Positions 1-13,914 of a DNA stretch of 64,000 nt are shown piece by piece. Positions within the stretch are counted from its first letter, which is position 1; every line of letters begins with the position of its first letter. A program made the position numbers and the translations under genes. Under the pieces are notes generated by a model. The model was not told the origin of the DNA. It ran no database searches and saw only the letters and a list, made by a program, of their open reading frames with translations. The stretch comes from Balanoglossus misakiensis. Lineage: Eukaryota; Hemichordata. The stretch spans positions 682,001-746,000 of the forward strand of contig CM082589.2 in the NCBI GenBank assembly GCA_040954595.2, in the 5' to 3' direction.

Positions 1-766
1 TCACTGTCATGATTATGTAATTGATATCAATGGTTTTTTCAATGAAGTTTATCTTTAAAAATACATGCAGAACCTTTCCTTCTGACATGTATGAGTCCAG
101 GCAAAGAAATTGTGAAACGCAAAAGAGTATGAGATATGTGCAGACTTTTATCACATAGGGTCAGAAAAGAGTTTCTATAACGAATGAAAAATAATGAGCA
201 TTGGAAAGAAAGGTCAATTTGTCCTTGTAAAATATTCTTTTGCAAAACAAAATATTGTACATAAAAGTTGACTGGGTGAAAATTATTCTTTGCTTGCATA
301 ATAACTTGTAATTATAAGAATGGAAACTGATACAAAAATAACAAGTGAAAATTTATACATTCTTTGTGAATTTTTATTTCCATGTCTTTGCAGCACTGAC
401 TTCTAGGAGGTCACAGTTCATGTGAGCCCTCCAAGCTATGTCACCCCAAATGCTAAATGGAATAATCCTTAGCTATTAACATCCCTTCCATTAAAGATGG
501 AAGTAGGGGTGTCTAGCTGGGACCACATGTAACCCGGCAACGCAAACGTTGCTAGAATATCAACCAAATCCCCTCCAATCCCACATTACATGTACCTACA
601 TCCATGAAGTTCTAAAGTCATAGTCTCCATGGTAACATTAAAAAAAATATCGGTTTTCTTGACCAGAAAAAATTGTTACTATATACATTAAAATCTAACA
701 ATTCTACTTCGGTACTCTGAAACGTGTCACCATGCCAACAAATCTGAGAATCTTGAGAACACGTTT
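1..766. other. 3' UTR and downstream flank of CYRI
   Basis: No coding exon is visible here. The minus-strand CYRI stop codon is at 767-769, so this stretch should hold its 3' UTR. A minus-strand AATAAA lies at 373-378 (read as TTTATT on the plus strand), about 390 bases past the stop, and is the best polyadenylation-signal candidate. The short open frames here have no recognisable content. Confidence 0.5.
373..378 (-). terminator. Candidate polyadenylation signal of CYRI
   Basis: AATAAA on the minus strand, about 390 bases downstream of the CYRI stop codon. It is a canonical hexamer at a plausible distance; no transcript evidence is available. Confidence 0.4.
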
Positions 767-3712
767 CTATGACAACATGGCTTTAATGGTTTTGGGGGTA
801 CCATCATCATTGAAATGCTTGGAAGTGTATCTAAGAGCGTTCAACAAACCTTCCACTTTAGTCGGTGGTTGGTCTTTCAACACTTTTATACAACCTTTAA
901 TCTGGAAAGAAGAAAGTGAGAGAGGCAACAATGTAAGAAAAATGAAAATAAAAAGTAACATAAATATGACAGATGAAAATGTAAAGTAATATAAACACAA
1001 AATGGATGACACTGAAAAGATCACACACACTCAATAAAATGCCAGTCCATGCCATTTCGCATAAAGCTTCTTTTTTTTTTGGGGGGGGGGGGATTACGCA
1101 TCTAGATTGATTGATTGAATCTGTTGATCAACACTACAAACTTATTTGCCTATATTATATCCACCCTGGTCTTTGGGAGGGGGGGGGGGTTGTTGGGATG
1201 TGTGTGTATGCGTGTGTGTGTGCAAACTGCAAAAACTTGAGCACAGCTGCATATTTGTGTACTTACATCTATCGACGACTTTTTATCAAAGGCTCCAACG
1301 GGATGAACATGGTCATAAAGAATGATGACACCAACCATCACTCGAAGGCAGAAAAGAACTGTGTCTTCATTTTCAAAACGTTTATAGTGAACCCTGGTCA
1401 AGAAATAACACAAATCACCCGGTATTGGCTTTAAGTTGGCAATACCATGATATCCTGAGCTATCTGTTTCTGTCAAGAAATCAAAAGTTGAAAACCATTT
1501 ACTAAACTTGTAATAGTATCTTAAGTAGTACTTACTCATGTTCTAACATTGTTTTGCAGACAGCTGCCATGGTGCTTAGCAAGTCAGTTGTGTTCTCAAT
1601 GGGCAGGTTCTTGTTCTGAAATGAAGAAACAAATATGCATTAACATTTAACATTTTCAGCAATACTTCTGCTCCCACAAAATATCACATATGAACTGCTA
1701 TATGAACCCGTAACAATTCAAACATTGAATACACTTGATTAAAATAAACGTGCTCAAACCTCACGCTACTTTTATCACATGGCCACAAGATGGCGCACTT
1801 CACTCACCTCCGCCACAAACCTAGTCGTAGCATCACTCAACATTTTTAACATCGGTGTTGCCTGGGCATAGAACAGTGACATCCGATTGGCTACTTCATT
1901 GTTGACGTCAAATGGATCACCTCCTGCATTATCCTGTAATCATGAACATTTTCACAAATTTCAGTCATTTCCAACTTACAATATTAGCTATGATTTTGTC
2001 AATTGTAACTTTACCAGTCTGGGACCAAAGTATGAGCAGTGATATGCTCAAGTGGTCATTCAAGTCATACTACACAAGATCCACGTACTCATGATGTACT
2101 TTACTTTGTATACCAGACAACCAGCAAGCCCTCACCTGATTGGCCATTTTCATTCGACTGAGCGTCCTCCTGTAGTAACTGAAATCATTCTGTATTGCAG
2201 GATTAATCATCTGTAAATGATCAAATAAAACAAACAAATAAACAGCCATACAAACAAATAAATAAAAACAATGGAATCACTCATGGTGCCAGATATTGAG
2301 ACGAGATTTTAGGCAACAAACACTGATCAACAAACTGACATTGATTCTGAGAAGTAACAGATATCTTTGTTTGGACGACACTATAAGTGCTTTTGAAGAT
2401 GTTTCTATTTACCTTAAGTTCATCAAATTTCAATGTGAAGTGGAGAATTTCTGCAAATTGTTTGGCCAGTGCTTGTTGTGTTTCCAGATGTTGTGTTGGA
2501 GTGAGAGGAGGTGCACACAATGCATGGAGCAACTGTGGTACTACAGCATCTGTGGAAATAAAAAAAAAATCAATTATTTATCATATCTTGTAGATTACTT
2601 CTGAAAATGACAATGATCAAGCACATTACCAGAGGTTGCATATGTTCTTGCTTTTGAATTAGTGAAATATTGGAAACTTACCTAAATTTGACGAATAATC
2701 ATAATATTTTTTAAGCCTAGAAACCAGAGGACCTACAGCATTCCACGCTAATTGTTGTAGGTCTCCATTACTTGGATTTGATATCGCCTGTAATGTTGAA
2801 AGAGATCAAATTTAGTTATGAAGCTATGTGTGTTGAAAGAACAGTAGTTGTGCACTCTTATTGGCTGGAAGAATTCAGCTGACCATGCATAATTAGCATC
2901 TATTGGTATCTATAAGCAGCAATGTACCAGAGAGTGGAAAACTTCATTTTCATATAGATTTACAGAGAATTTTTTCCGAGGGTTGTCTGTGTTCACTTTG
3001 CAACGAAGATCATTTGAATGAAAGTTGGCATATGCAAGAAAGGTTAGCCACATGCGGGCCAATCATGTTCTGATCTACACTACACCTTTGAAAAAAGCGA
3101 GGGTATGATTACTCACATGTCTGATTTCTTCACCAGCACCGTGATATCGTTGTAAATCTTCTAATATTCTGTCAGAGTACACCAAAACACTATTGACCAC
3201 CTGCCAGACGTCAAACTCTGGATGTGTGGGCTGTGCATCTGGTCAAAAGTAAAAGAAAGATTTTCATTGGATGCTGTTACAGTTATCAATGTTGCGTTCA
3301 ATCAAATCATACATTAAACCACAAATTCAAAACGAAATAAAACACCGTATAAAAGTTTTGTATATTTACCGCTACTTGTAACTAAGGGCAGATTAACAAT
3401 GACACAAAATGATTAATTTCCTGATTGTGGAATTTTATCAGCCTTAAAGTTTTCCCACCTGGATTGACCTCAATTGATCCCTGCTACAAACAGATGATGA
3501 CTTGATCAATAAACGTCTCACAAATGTGTTAAGCACAAAGTTCATAAGAGACTTTCTTAGTCTAGTGTCAAAGGCCAGATGCAATTTCCAGTGGAAGAAC
3601 TGTAAACCTACATGTATTAACAAAACATCGGTCACTTACTTTCAAAATCTAAAAAAATGTCAATCTTAGAAGCACTGTCATCCTTGGAGAGAATCTTCAA
3701 CAGGTTGCCCAT
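767..3712 (-). CDS. CYRI: CYRI (FAM49) Rac1-binding protein
   Basis: CYRI proteins bind active Rac1 at the plasma membrane and restrain the Scar/WAVE complex and so Arp2/3 actin branching. Nine coding exons on the minus strand, in gene order: 3712-3640, 3238-3117, 2787-2682, 2549-2413, 2210-2136, 1933-1808, 1615-1536, 1393-1267, 901-767. All borders are GT/AG, phases match, and the total is 981 nt, giving 326 aa (vertebrate CYRI is about 324). Visible hallmarks: an MGNLLK start with Gly2 as myristoylation site, the LDFENAQPT segment, [20 protein letters not shown], the Arg160-Arg161 pair in YYRRTLSRM known to contact Rac1, and [26 protein letters not shown] acceptor at 3727-3729 lies just upstream of the ATG, so at least one non-coding 5' exon must lie further up. 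Ordinary, complete and conserved. Confidence 0.95.
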
Positions 3713-3726
3713 GGCAACAGGCTAGT

Positions 3727-6700
3727 CTGCAAATAAATATATAGAAAATTATCAGAATAATTATCAGTGACTGAGCGTTTCACACTAAAAGAGTTGAAAG
3801 GTCAGAGAACATCAAGGCATCTGGGTTATACAAGCCACAGATGTTTGCAGTGTCCGACAGAGGTCCACCTGAGGTCATCTCAAATCACTGGACAACTGCT
3901 ACCATGATAAAATCCCCATGGTGATAGATATACACAGAGACGTTATATCAGCAAAGTATTTTAAACAGTATCTGTGGTATTGCAAATGTCTATACCTATA
4001 CCTGCAGATTTGAAGAAAGGTATAAGAACAGACAGGCGATGTAAGACCTGAGATGTTAGCATCTCTGAGTCAGAAGTTTTCTGACGTACTGACGTCATCT
4101 ACAAAATGAGAACATCTCTACAAACAGAAACAAATCACGTTTACTGTCTCACCGGACTCTGACTCATGCCGGTAGTTGCTTTGTTGGTTGGAAGTGTGAC
4201 TGACTTACAGGGGATTTCACCCAAGGAAAACCCCTTGCTTATTTACAGTAACATAATCCATACACACTCATTCTAAACAGACTGTGATTTTGTACTAATC
4301 GTTCACTTCTCTTCCTACGCTTCTCATTTCCTACACAAAAACAAGTCCTGAAAACATAGTTCAGACTTCATGATCATTTCTGCTCTAAAACACAAGCCTT
4401 TACAACTTTCGTGTACTCAATAAGGATTCAGCAATTGGATTGGTGCTGAATGTTGCAATTTGCAAATGACCAATTCATCTTATTTTCTGTTCATTTGCAT
4501 TTTGATGGCCAGAAAATTTAATTTGGATGAACCTCTGTAATAAGTGCATTTCAGGTGAAGGTCTCTGCATCGTATGTTTCCATGGTAACTTTCTAGGAAA
4601 GATGTTTGCTTGAAGAAAGCCATTTACAGTTATTGTGGAACTAGACATCACGACGACTGTGTGGTTACTACATTTGCATAAATCCTTGGAATGACGAGAG
4701 ATAATCTTGGAAAAAGCGGCAAATGAACTCGATTTTATGAATCACACTTGTCGACCTCGATCGCGATACCTGTATTGACTCATCAACGAGGTCAAAGGCC
4801 ACCAGCAAATACCCATGGGGCAACGCTCAAGTAAAAGTTCAACTTCAGGTCGTGACGAGCTTGAAAGAGCTGCAGGTTTTGCTCCGTTTATGCCTGAATG
4901 AACAAATCATATTCATTCGCACTGCGGACATTTACATCTAGATTGTATAGATTTCTTTCAGGGGCACAGGTCAAACTTGTCAGGTTTTAAAATACTCCTG
5001 TTCTGTTTGCCCAAAGAGTAGGATGGAAGTATCGCCCTGAAACCATCTTTTTCACGGACAGCTTGCTTTTGAAGAGAATAGCGCCCTCTAGACGATGTTA
5101 CCAGTCAGGAAATCTAGGCCATGAAACTGTTTGTACAAGACCAGACAAGCTATTCAGCTGGTGAAGTTATTGAACTTTGCGCTCGCCAGCTTTTAAATCA
5201 ATATAATAAATTGTCTCTGGGTAACAGAATAACAAGCTGGGATATCAACCATCAGTGTTTTTTACCGATACAAAATTTGCATTATTATAAAGCGAGTGTT
5301 CAAAATCAAGATGTTGGATGTTTTAATTGGCAACCCAGGTTACCAATACAAGTCCTTAGCGACACTTCATATGTCTAGTTTTGTTTCCTTGTTGTTTGAA
5401 GGGTTGATTAGCTTAATTTACAATATTTTCTGAGCTTTTTGTTCTGTCTGCAGTGCATCAAGTTTGGTTCCTTTTTTACAAAGTGTACATTAACGCTGTC
5501 TGTAGTGGCACGGTAGTCTTGCAAACGCACAGCTAGCGTAGTTTATGTTGGACAACTGAGGCACAGTGCCAGGTTTCTGTTATGTTTTATGATATCTGTA
5601 CTTCAACTATGTAATCATTTTCTTTGACTTGTAAATCTGACGCAGACAGAGGGAGTGTGTGGTTCTGATCTCTTTATATGGTTAAAACAAACTTGTGTGT
5701 ACATTTCCAAACTGACGTTGGGTTAAAAGCACATTTTTCACTCCAAGTATAAAGAATGACGCAAGCCTTGTGAAACAAAAAAGCCCCCCACATCACTCAA
5801 GCTGACCCTACCGGTTCACTTACACTACTTTCCCATTAAGAACAATCTAATAACATGACCCACATAGGTCAGTCTAAAATTGGACCATATCCCGGAATGA
5901 ATAATTCAATTTGTTGCATATCAATAGAACGCCGCCAAATTTTCTCTGACACCACCTCTTGGGAATTCAAGCCTTTCTCCCGGAGTAACATGCATGAGAT
6001 AGTCGTCTGTATAGTCACCATGGTTATAATATATTACGGTTTTATTGACAGCATTCCAAAAGTACTTCACTTGACAACTGAATGATTCCTGTCAGCGGGG
6101 GTTATGCTACGGTACACTGCCTGGCAGCGGGTTATCTATCAGTCTGACTTCCTTGTCTGAAGGCTGTGTTGATGTGTCTTCTCAGAATGTTTTGACGATG
6201 TTCGCAATACGTAAATGCGCTAATGTTCACATGTACAGGACTGAATCGATGATTTTACACTCACTGGAAGATCTAGCGAGACTTGGTTACATGTAAATAC
6301 TATATGGGTTGCAAGCCAAGCTTCGTATGAAACTGGAACAGGTTCAGAGTCTACGAAAAATTCAAGGATTATGTGATCACGTCAATTTCAAACTTAATAT
6401 TAAATAATTAACAATACAGATAATAGATTTCATTATTTTCTCAGTATCCATCTTGAATGGACTGAATAATTCATATCATACAGAACCACATTTTCAATAA
6501 TTCATAAACCCTGAAATAAATTGAGATTGATCACATTGATTTATCATGTAGCATCTTTTATGATGTGAGAAGAACATGGACAAAGTCACAGAAGGTTACA
6601 GAGACTATTTGTGTCAATTTTTAGAAAAATCCACACGGTCTGTCAATATATCAATCACGCTTCCATCCTCCATATATCACAATGGATACAACGGACGTCT

Positions 6701-6921
6701 TAAAATAGAAAGTAGTACTGCACAGATGTGTTCAGGTCTACACTGAATGTAGATCTGTTGCTACTGATACTGGTAATGATGACGCCTATTACATACAGTG
6801 TGAAATCAATATGTCCTTAGGTGACCTTTCATCTCAGTGACTACCAGTGCAATCTACATGTATGAATTAGAGGGAAACAGTCACCTCTCATTTACATATA
6901 CCCAAATATGAAGTACAACTG
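3727..6921. other. Non-coding stretch upstream of CYRI
   Basis: No supported coding exon. It is probably 5' UTR intron or intergenic DNA of CYRI. A possible minus-strand donor, CCG followed by GTGAGA near 4152, could end a non-coding CYRI exon, but I cannot confirm it. A GCGCCCTCTAG motif at 5091-5101 resembles a CTCF core and is listed separately. Confidence 0.4.
5090..5103 (-). promoter_or_regulatory. CTCF-like motif
   Basis: AGCGCCCTCTAGAC on the plus strand is the reverse complement of a CTAGAGGGCGCT core, close to the conserved animal CTCF consensus. Similar cores occur elsewhere in the window, for example at 18950, 30841 and 45257. This is motif match only. Confidence 0.3.
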
Positions 6922-7028
6922 AATACAATACAATACAATACAATACAATACAATACAATACAGTACAGTACAACACAATACAGTACAATACAGTACAGTA
7001 CAACACAATACAGTACAATACAATACAA
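6922..7028. repeat. AATAC pentanucleotide microsatellite
   Basis: About 21 tandem copies of AATAC with interspersed CAGTA and CAACA variants. The variant block CAGTACAGTACAACACAATA appears twice, 30 bases apart (about 6961 and 6991), showing a higher-order duplication inside the array. Minus-strand translation gives a meaningless Tyr/Cys/Val-rich frame. Confidence 0.95.
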
Positions 7029-7469
7029 TGGATCTAAATGTTCTTGTAATCAGCAACTTCAAATCGTACAAAATCTGAAATGCTACATGTACCATTAGGC
7101 AAAGTATGAGTTGGCATGTTGCCAAGGAGATTAAACTGTGCCGTTCATTTTAAAAGGAAATTAGATTTTTTGATGAGAAATATACATTCCCGCGGTTTCT
7201 TTGCTTGTTATCTGTCCCACTTTGATCATCAAATTGCAATTATTATGGATGAAAGATTCCAGAAGGTTAATGCGTGTGGACATATCATTGCAGATGTATA
7301 GAAAAACGTCTGACCTGGCCTAGATGTGAAGTCACGACGACTGGCGTCTTAGAGTAAACTTTGAGAACATTAACAAGTACGCTTTGCCTACTGTGTTCAA
7401 AGGTTTGATTTGTTTGTCTTTCATAGCTGGATGTTGTTGTTATGGGCTGTTCTGTCTCTGCTGATACAA

Positions 7470-7540
7470 GTATGTGTGTGTGTGTATGTGTGTGTATGTA
7501 TGTATGTATGTATGTATGTATGTATGTATGTATGCATGCA
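7470..7540. repeat. TG / GTAT microsatellite
   Basis: A short (TG)n stretch runs into a perfect run of about ten ATGT units and ends at GCATGCA. Simple-sequence repeat with no coding content. Confidence 0.9.
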
Positions 7541-10500
7541 GACAGATATGTTTTATGTACATATACTCTAGTCAGACACTAGCTAAAATTTCCATTATAC
7601 TGCGAAAAAGCAGAAACACTTCAAGCAGATATTGACAGAGTAGACTAAATTATGTGCGGTATTTTACAGCCAGATAACACTACATATATTTGTGCAACAC
7701 ATTTGAAATGCTATCAGATAAATAACACATGATTTTTATAGCTAATCTGTAAATTACAACATTCTGCACATTTAATGGCAGCAGATATCCCATTTTACAG
7801 AAAGTTTCGTAGATGAAACAGAAACTTAATCATATAATCAAGATTGATAAATTGATCAACTTTTTAAAAAAAAGGGAAGTTGATGTGATAGGGGGTGTTT
7901 TCAAGAAACAAAATTCCATATATTATTGATTGTGTTGCATGCTGATAAATACTAAGGTCAAACAGTCACTCTGATTGAGATATTTCCTTTCAGTAACGCT
8001 GTTATCAGGTTATTCCAGAATTGGCACAGTATTGGTGTAACCTTAGTAACCAAATACTAGAGTGATATAAGGATTACTGTTATTGGTCTTTATGCAAACA
8101 TGTCTCTCTGATACCTGTCATATTGCGGTTACTACTTCGCAGATAAAAACTTGTACAGGAAGATTACAATTCAATGTTTTTTAACAAAATACTTGAATGA
8201 AGTTTTTCATGTTTCATTGCTTTGAGTCTATAGGTCTCATATTCTGTTTGAAAAACAGCCACAAATACGTAGAGATCAAATACATATCTGCTACTACAGT
8301 TGTGAAATTTGCAGTGAGATATTTATGTATGATAGTTAACCATTAAAATGACAAATTATTCTCTCGTGTGAATTCTTGAAGAGTATTAAACAGGGTGACA
8401 ATGAAGGTCAATTGGAAACGGTCATTTTTTATTACTCCACGGCCATCAATACAAACCCCAATGGAGGAAAAACCATGGATTATAAATATCTTTTATAAGA
8501 CAAGCTGGAATGTTCAGAACAATATCTTTGATGCCCCCAGGGTCGTTTTAATAATTTCTTTTTCTGAGTGTCACAGCTGTGTAAGGAGGCTGATTATTCC
8601 TAATAATCATTAAGAAGAAAGGAAAAAGTCATATTTTCATAGTTAATAGAATATAATTGCTTTTTAATTAGGGAAAAGTATATGCACATCAGAAATAAGG
8701 TTTTAATTCTTAAACGAGGCAGACACAGCTGAACGGTCCTAGGGGGAAATTGGGATTGTTCGTTATAATACTAATATTCTATCACTACATAATTAGAGTC
8801 AAACACTTATCATTGCTTCTGTGTGTGCCCACATTTGAGCAGAATGTCAAAGTTCAGTCAAGGGTCAACTAGGGTCATATCGCTTTCAGTGTAAAAAGTC
8901 ACATGTAGGGACATTCAGTTTTGATGAGGCAGCTGTCTTCGGCAAAAAAGTCATATGACAAAACTGATGTATCATTTATTCCATAGTCCAGCCTGATATA
9001 AATGTTTCAAGGGAGTTAAATTATTAAAATGTGCATTCCTATCACAATCATTTATTTTGAAATTCAGAATGGAAAGTTACACTTTATGTCAATGCATGAA
9101 AGATACCGATTTCTATTAGAAATCAGTTAACCTGGAAATTTTATGGAGGAATTAAATCACATACTTCCTTATCAGAATTTTAATATTACATTGTTTGAAA
9201 ACTGCGTTGAAGAGTCTGTAGACTCTGAACCAGGAAGTCAGAAGCATAAAATTATATATATGGACACACTGACAAAAATGATCTGTAAATTTATCTTTTT
9301 CATTTGAAAATCATAAAATCAACTTTTTAAGTTTAATTTAATAAATGTGAGAAGGTGGGGGTCAGGTGGATCACCTTTTATCCTATGAGACCGAATCTTT
9401 ACTATCATCTGATCAGGTACTTTTGATCATTATCTGTAGCTGAAAAATATACATGTAGATTTCAAACAGATACGGGTAGTCATTTTCACTGAAACTGATC
9501 AATGTAATTGTGAACTGAACAAGATATGTGAGGAGTCTTGATTGCATTTGTTTGGAATAAAGCTTAGTCACCATGGTTGTGCAAAGTTTCAACTGCAATT
9601 TAAGACTGAATTACTCGGCAGTAACATTACACTGCCTTTACGGAGATGGTCTCGGTCTTTTGAATTTATCTTGTTGTATAGATGTTCACATTCCTTGGAG
9701 AGAAATTGGATTTGAGAATTGCAATGTCACACAGGGAAAGAGTGTAAAGTACTTACATTATTCACACACATCAGCTGCAGATCCGTAGCACACTACAATT
9801 CCCTTGGCTGTTTGTTTTTGGTAGTGAGTTATAGTTTGATGAATAGCAGAAGTGCATTGCCTTCTCATAGGCAGAGAAGGGCTCTTGATTGTGCCAAAAA
9901 TTCTCTTCATAAACACGGTCCACAATTCTCAACCTTTTTTGCACACAACTGGACGTGGTGGTTTTGAACATCTCTGTTCTTTATTTCCGTAGTCATGGTT
10001 TCAATTAAAAAGTGTATGTTATTCTCAACTTACAGATATCAAAGTATGAAACATAGTTTCACTTCCTAAGTGCAAGGGTTTAATAGCAGACTGTTCTCAT
10101 CACATATTAGCTTTATGAGTTTCTATCCATTAAAAACAGTGTTCATGCTAACGCTCGCCACATTTTCAAAATGCAAGAAAACATACATGTATTGTACATT
10201 AGCTTCATGTAGAACCAAGGTTATGACCACAATAGTATCTTGAAGTTGACAATGGAGGTTCTAGTCAGACATGTAGAGTATATGTGTTGTAAGTTGCTTT
10301 GGTGAAATGAATTTAGTTACTGTTTGTATAGTTTAAGTAAAAGTGAAATTGCAAGTGGAATATTGTGTTTGTTTTCACGACTGAGTTCTGTGCAAAGGTG
10401 GACTTTTCACAAGTGAACCATGAACCATGTATGTTCACAAAAGCATACATACATGAACAGACTGGTGTGTATAGCCACACTACTTAAGAACTCAAGAAGT

Positions 10501-11157
10501 CTCATCAATGACAAAAGCCTCCTGTTAAAATCTGATGCCCAAGGGGAAAATCCACATGACCCACGTTTCAATGACACAATCAGACATAAATATTTATTAC
10601 TGTAGATGGGTGAATTCTAAAATATGTAGCTATGTTGATGACCTGGAATGTAGACTACAGTATGCTCTGTTACATCACACAAGTGAGGTGTCCATGATCA
10701 CAATACAGAAGGGAAAACTGAAGATGAGAGAACACAGGTTTTTCTCATTATGGGATGACCTCTGACCTGTTCATGGGAATGTGTGGCGTGTGGACCAGAA
10801 AACATTAGTAGTGCAATTGCGCTTGGATGCAGTGTTAATTAATTCAAACCAAGAGATGACTTCAAGAGGAAACTGATAGACTACAAGTGTATACTGGATT
10901 AGTTTACGGTTGACAGGGCCAAATAATGGATGATAAACATATTTCATTTATTTCATTAATGCAATTCTAATCATATTGTAACTCAAATGCTGGGAGTTAA
11001 TTGGAAATATTGATTGTATGTCTGTTACCGTGGCTACTCTTGGAAGAAAAAGTGTAATGATGAGTGCAATGGTACACTGTGGTTTAAACACACCATCGAC
11101 GATAGAATATCTCGTTCTGGCCAATTGATGCTGCATGATCTCGAGAGAAAATACACA
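7541..11157. other. AT-rich non-coding stretch
   Basis: I see no exon, RNA gene or clear repeat. Short open frames on both strands lack recognisable motifs and flanking splice logic. Confidence 0.4.
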
Positions 11158-11435
11158 ACCAATGCAATGTGCCGTCTAGGCCAATACAACACAGCAGAGC
11201 ACAGCGCCAGTGTGCCCTCTGACGTCTCACCAATATGACAGACACACCACTGAATGATGTACACATGTAGTGTGCTCTGGAAAGCCAATACGACACACCA
11301 CTAGGCAGGATGCCCTCTAAGCCAATACAACATCGCCAATACAGTGGCCCTCTAACCAACACTCCACGCCACTGATTCAATGCAACTCTCGAAGCCAATA
11401 CAACACACTACCAATGCAGTGTACCCTCTAATACA
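11158..11435. repeat. Degenerate ~40-bp tandem array
   Basis: Five to seven diverged units built around GCCAATACAACACACCAC, followed by (A/C)ATGCAGTGTGCCCTCTAA. GCCAATAC recurs near 11180, 11284, 11320, 11334 and 11394, and a GCCCTCTA-type end recurs beside it. Units vary in length through indels. This looks like an old minisatellite; the long minus-strand open frames over it are by-products of the periodicity. Confidence 0.7.
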
Positions 11436-13787
11436 TCTAATATAATATCATGAAATAGACCACTTTTACCTCTGCACTCAATCAGAATTCTAAATTGCGT
11501 ACATGTACGTCTGCCAAACCAAATTAAGCTGACAGACACAACAAGACTGACTTGGAAGTGTGATTATTAGCGGTAGAACCCGGGAAGCACTGTTAAGCAC
11601 AGATGAAATGGTTTTCTCGATTTATCAGCTATGGATGAATGAAAGTCCTCTTTCAGTCGGAGTTAACAGATGGCTTTCCATAATCTCACATCAGTTACAC
11701 TTGACCTGAATCACACTACCATATTAAGCAACTATTAAGGTACTCTACATCCATTAAATGCCTTCATTTAGAGAGTAGTACAGATAACGTTACATTTGTA
11801 CATTTCAATCTTGCCATTCTAGAGTTCTAAAATTGCATATTATAATTCAAACCTTGCAATTTCACATCAGAAAATTTAGCATTGATAAAACAGAATAGTG
11901 CTGCTATATAATTATAAGTAATATATATACAAGTGGTTACGTACAATGAAATTCCATTTCTGATGAAAATTTATATCACATTGGTAGACCGTGGAAATCA
12001 ATAATTCCCATGTGAATAATGGTCAGGCATGGGCAATTATTTTCAGTTTTTTTCTGGGTGTGAAAACTATATTGATTATTTATATCTCAATACAAGCCTT
12101 GTAAAAAGTGTGGCAATGACATTCTGAATGAAATGAATGGCTTTTTTGTTGAAAACATGTTTTTCTTTAGTCTGGTTTCGTAGCAGTTACTTAAAATGGA
12201 AGAGAAAGTAAATGAATGGATCGCCCTCGCTGCAATGTTGTATAATGCTCTACACAATTACAATGTAGTTTTAAAAAGACTAACAGCTCAGAACAATGGA
12301 AGGGCGTTACTAGGACTTCGGTATAGATCGTGGACCGCTGGAAAAACGTGATATTTTCTACATCACTCCCCAATTAATTAAACATTTATATTCCTTTTAA
12401 TACGATGCAAATATATATATTTCCACTAAATCTTTACTGCAGAAGATTACGATTTCATTTCTCCTGACCTAAAACACACAATGCAGCAATAACACTATTA
12501 GATTATCCAGTTTTACTTCCAGACAGGTTGGGATTGGAGAGATAAGGTTGCCATAGCAACAACATCCCTCTAGTCTCTATCAGCCTTTTTAAACTCGTTA
12601 CCTCAAACAGATCTACCATAACCATATATGGTCATTAGTACCAGAGTGGTATTAAATTGGGCCAGGGTGTTCACGTTGCATTACCTCATCATAAAATACA
12701 ATTTTATCAGCAGTGAATATATTTCTGTTTTATGATGTATAAAACTTCAAATTAAATACATTGATTACTTACAGTGTGGATTGAAATAGTCTATAAGACG
12801 ATTCCTGGTGCCGGTAGTGAAAGAGATACAGTACAATCACATGCTGGGTTCAATCGATGAGTGAGCCCCAAGGTATGTCAAAAGCATGTACTCACTTTCA
12901 GCTATTGTCGGTTTCTAATCAAAATATCGATGCTCGCCAGCTGAATTTAAGAGTCAATAAAATAATTCTTGAAATCATTACTAATCAGTTGTATTTTTCT
13001 CAGTTGTAAGGTGTATCATAGCACTACAATATGATAATAAATGCTACATTAAACTAAATATCAGAAAATTATCACATTATATCTTGTTTTTACATTATGG
13101 ATTTTTAACATTTCTAATTTCAATCAATATTGAGCTTCATCTAAGCTGAACATAATCAAATTACAATGGACGATAATTAGTATTCATGAAATGTCACGAA
13201 ACTTTCTTGATCCAAATTTACGTTTAGTCACATGACAACTTGACATGTGTGATGTCTGTCGGGAATTAAGGGGTCATTGAACTTTCCCTTTCAAATGTTA
13301 ATATTTGTTATTACAAGTTATGCACCGGCGATGGCAGACTGCAAGATTAATAACCGTCTCACCTGATCAAACCAAATATGGCAATATTTCCAAATATGGA
13401 ATTCAGGAAAGACACGCTTCACCCCAAATATGGGCGACAGGGTCATGTGACCTTTACGAGGAAGTAATAATTCTTATGAGAGCCTGAAAATTTGAACCTA
13501 TTATTAGATCAATTGATAAATAAACGCATATTTTCCCAAAAATTTACAACGTTCTGTTGAGTGATTAATTCTGCACAATATTCCTTTAAAATTTCATTCT
13601 GTATTTAATACAGTTGATTGATCAAGCTCAGTTTATTTTCAAGATATGTACGACACCTCAGGGACTACATTGCAGTAAAATTGCCACCTTCCCTTGTCAT
13701 TTAGTTCCCTGGTTCTGTGAACTTATTTTACATGAAGTAACTCGGCACGTTACATCCTCATTGTTTGATAAACAGCTCACTGAATTT
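11436..13787. other. AT-rich non-coding stretch
   Basis: Nothing beyond background sequence was recognised: no splice-bounded coding frame and no obvious repeat. Confidence 0.35.
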
Positions 13788-13914
13788 CTCTCTCTCTCTC
13801 ACATACACACAAGCACGCACTCTTTCTGTCTACCCCTCCCTCTCTCCACCTCTCTCCATTCTCTCTCTGTCAGTCTGCCCCCATCCCCTCTCTCCATCTC
13901 CCTCTCTCTACCAA
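13788..13914. repeat. CT-rich low-complexity tract
   Basis: Imperfect (CT)n and CCCTCT sequence interrupted by an ACACACAAGCACGCAC insert. The overlapping Ser/Leu/Pro-rich frames come from this polypyrimidine tract and are not genes. Confidence 0.85.

Noticed and set aside
6892-7125. Cys/Tyr/Val repeat protein
   Set aside because: A translation of the AATAC microsatellite; periodic nonsense.
11034-11398. Overlapping 84-104 aa frames on the minus strand
   Set aside because: They cover the degenerate 40-bp tandem array in more than one frame and have no domain; repeat by-products.
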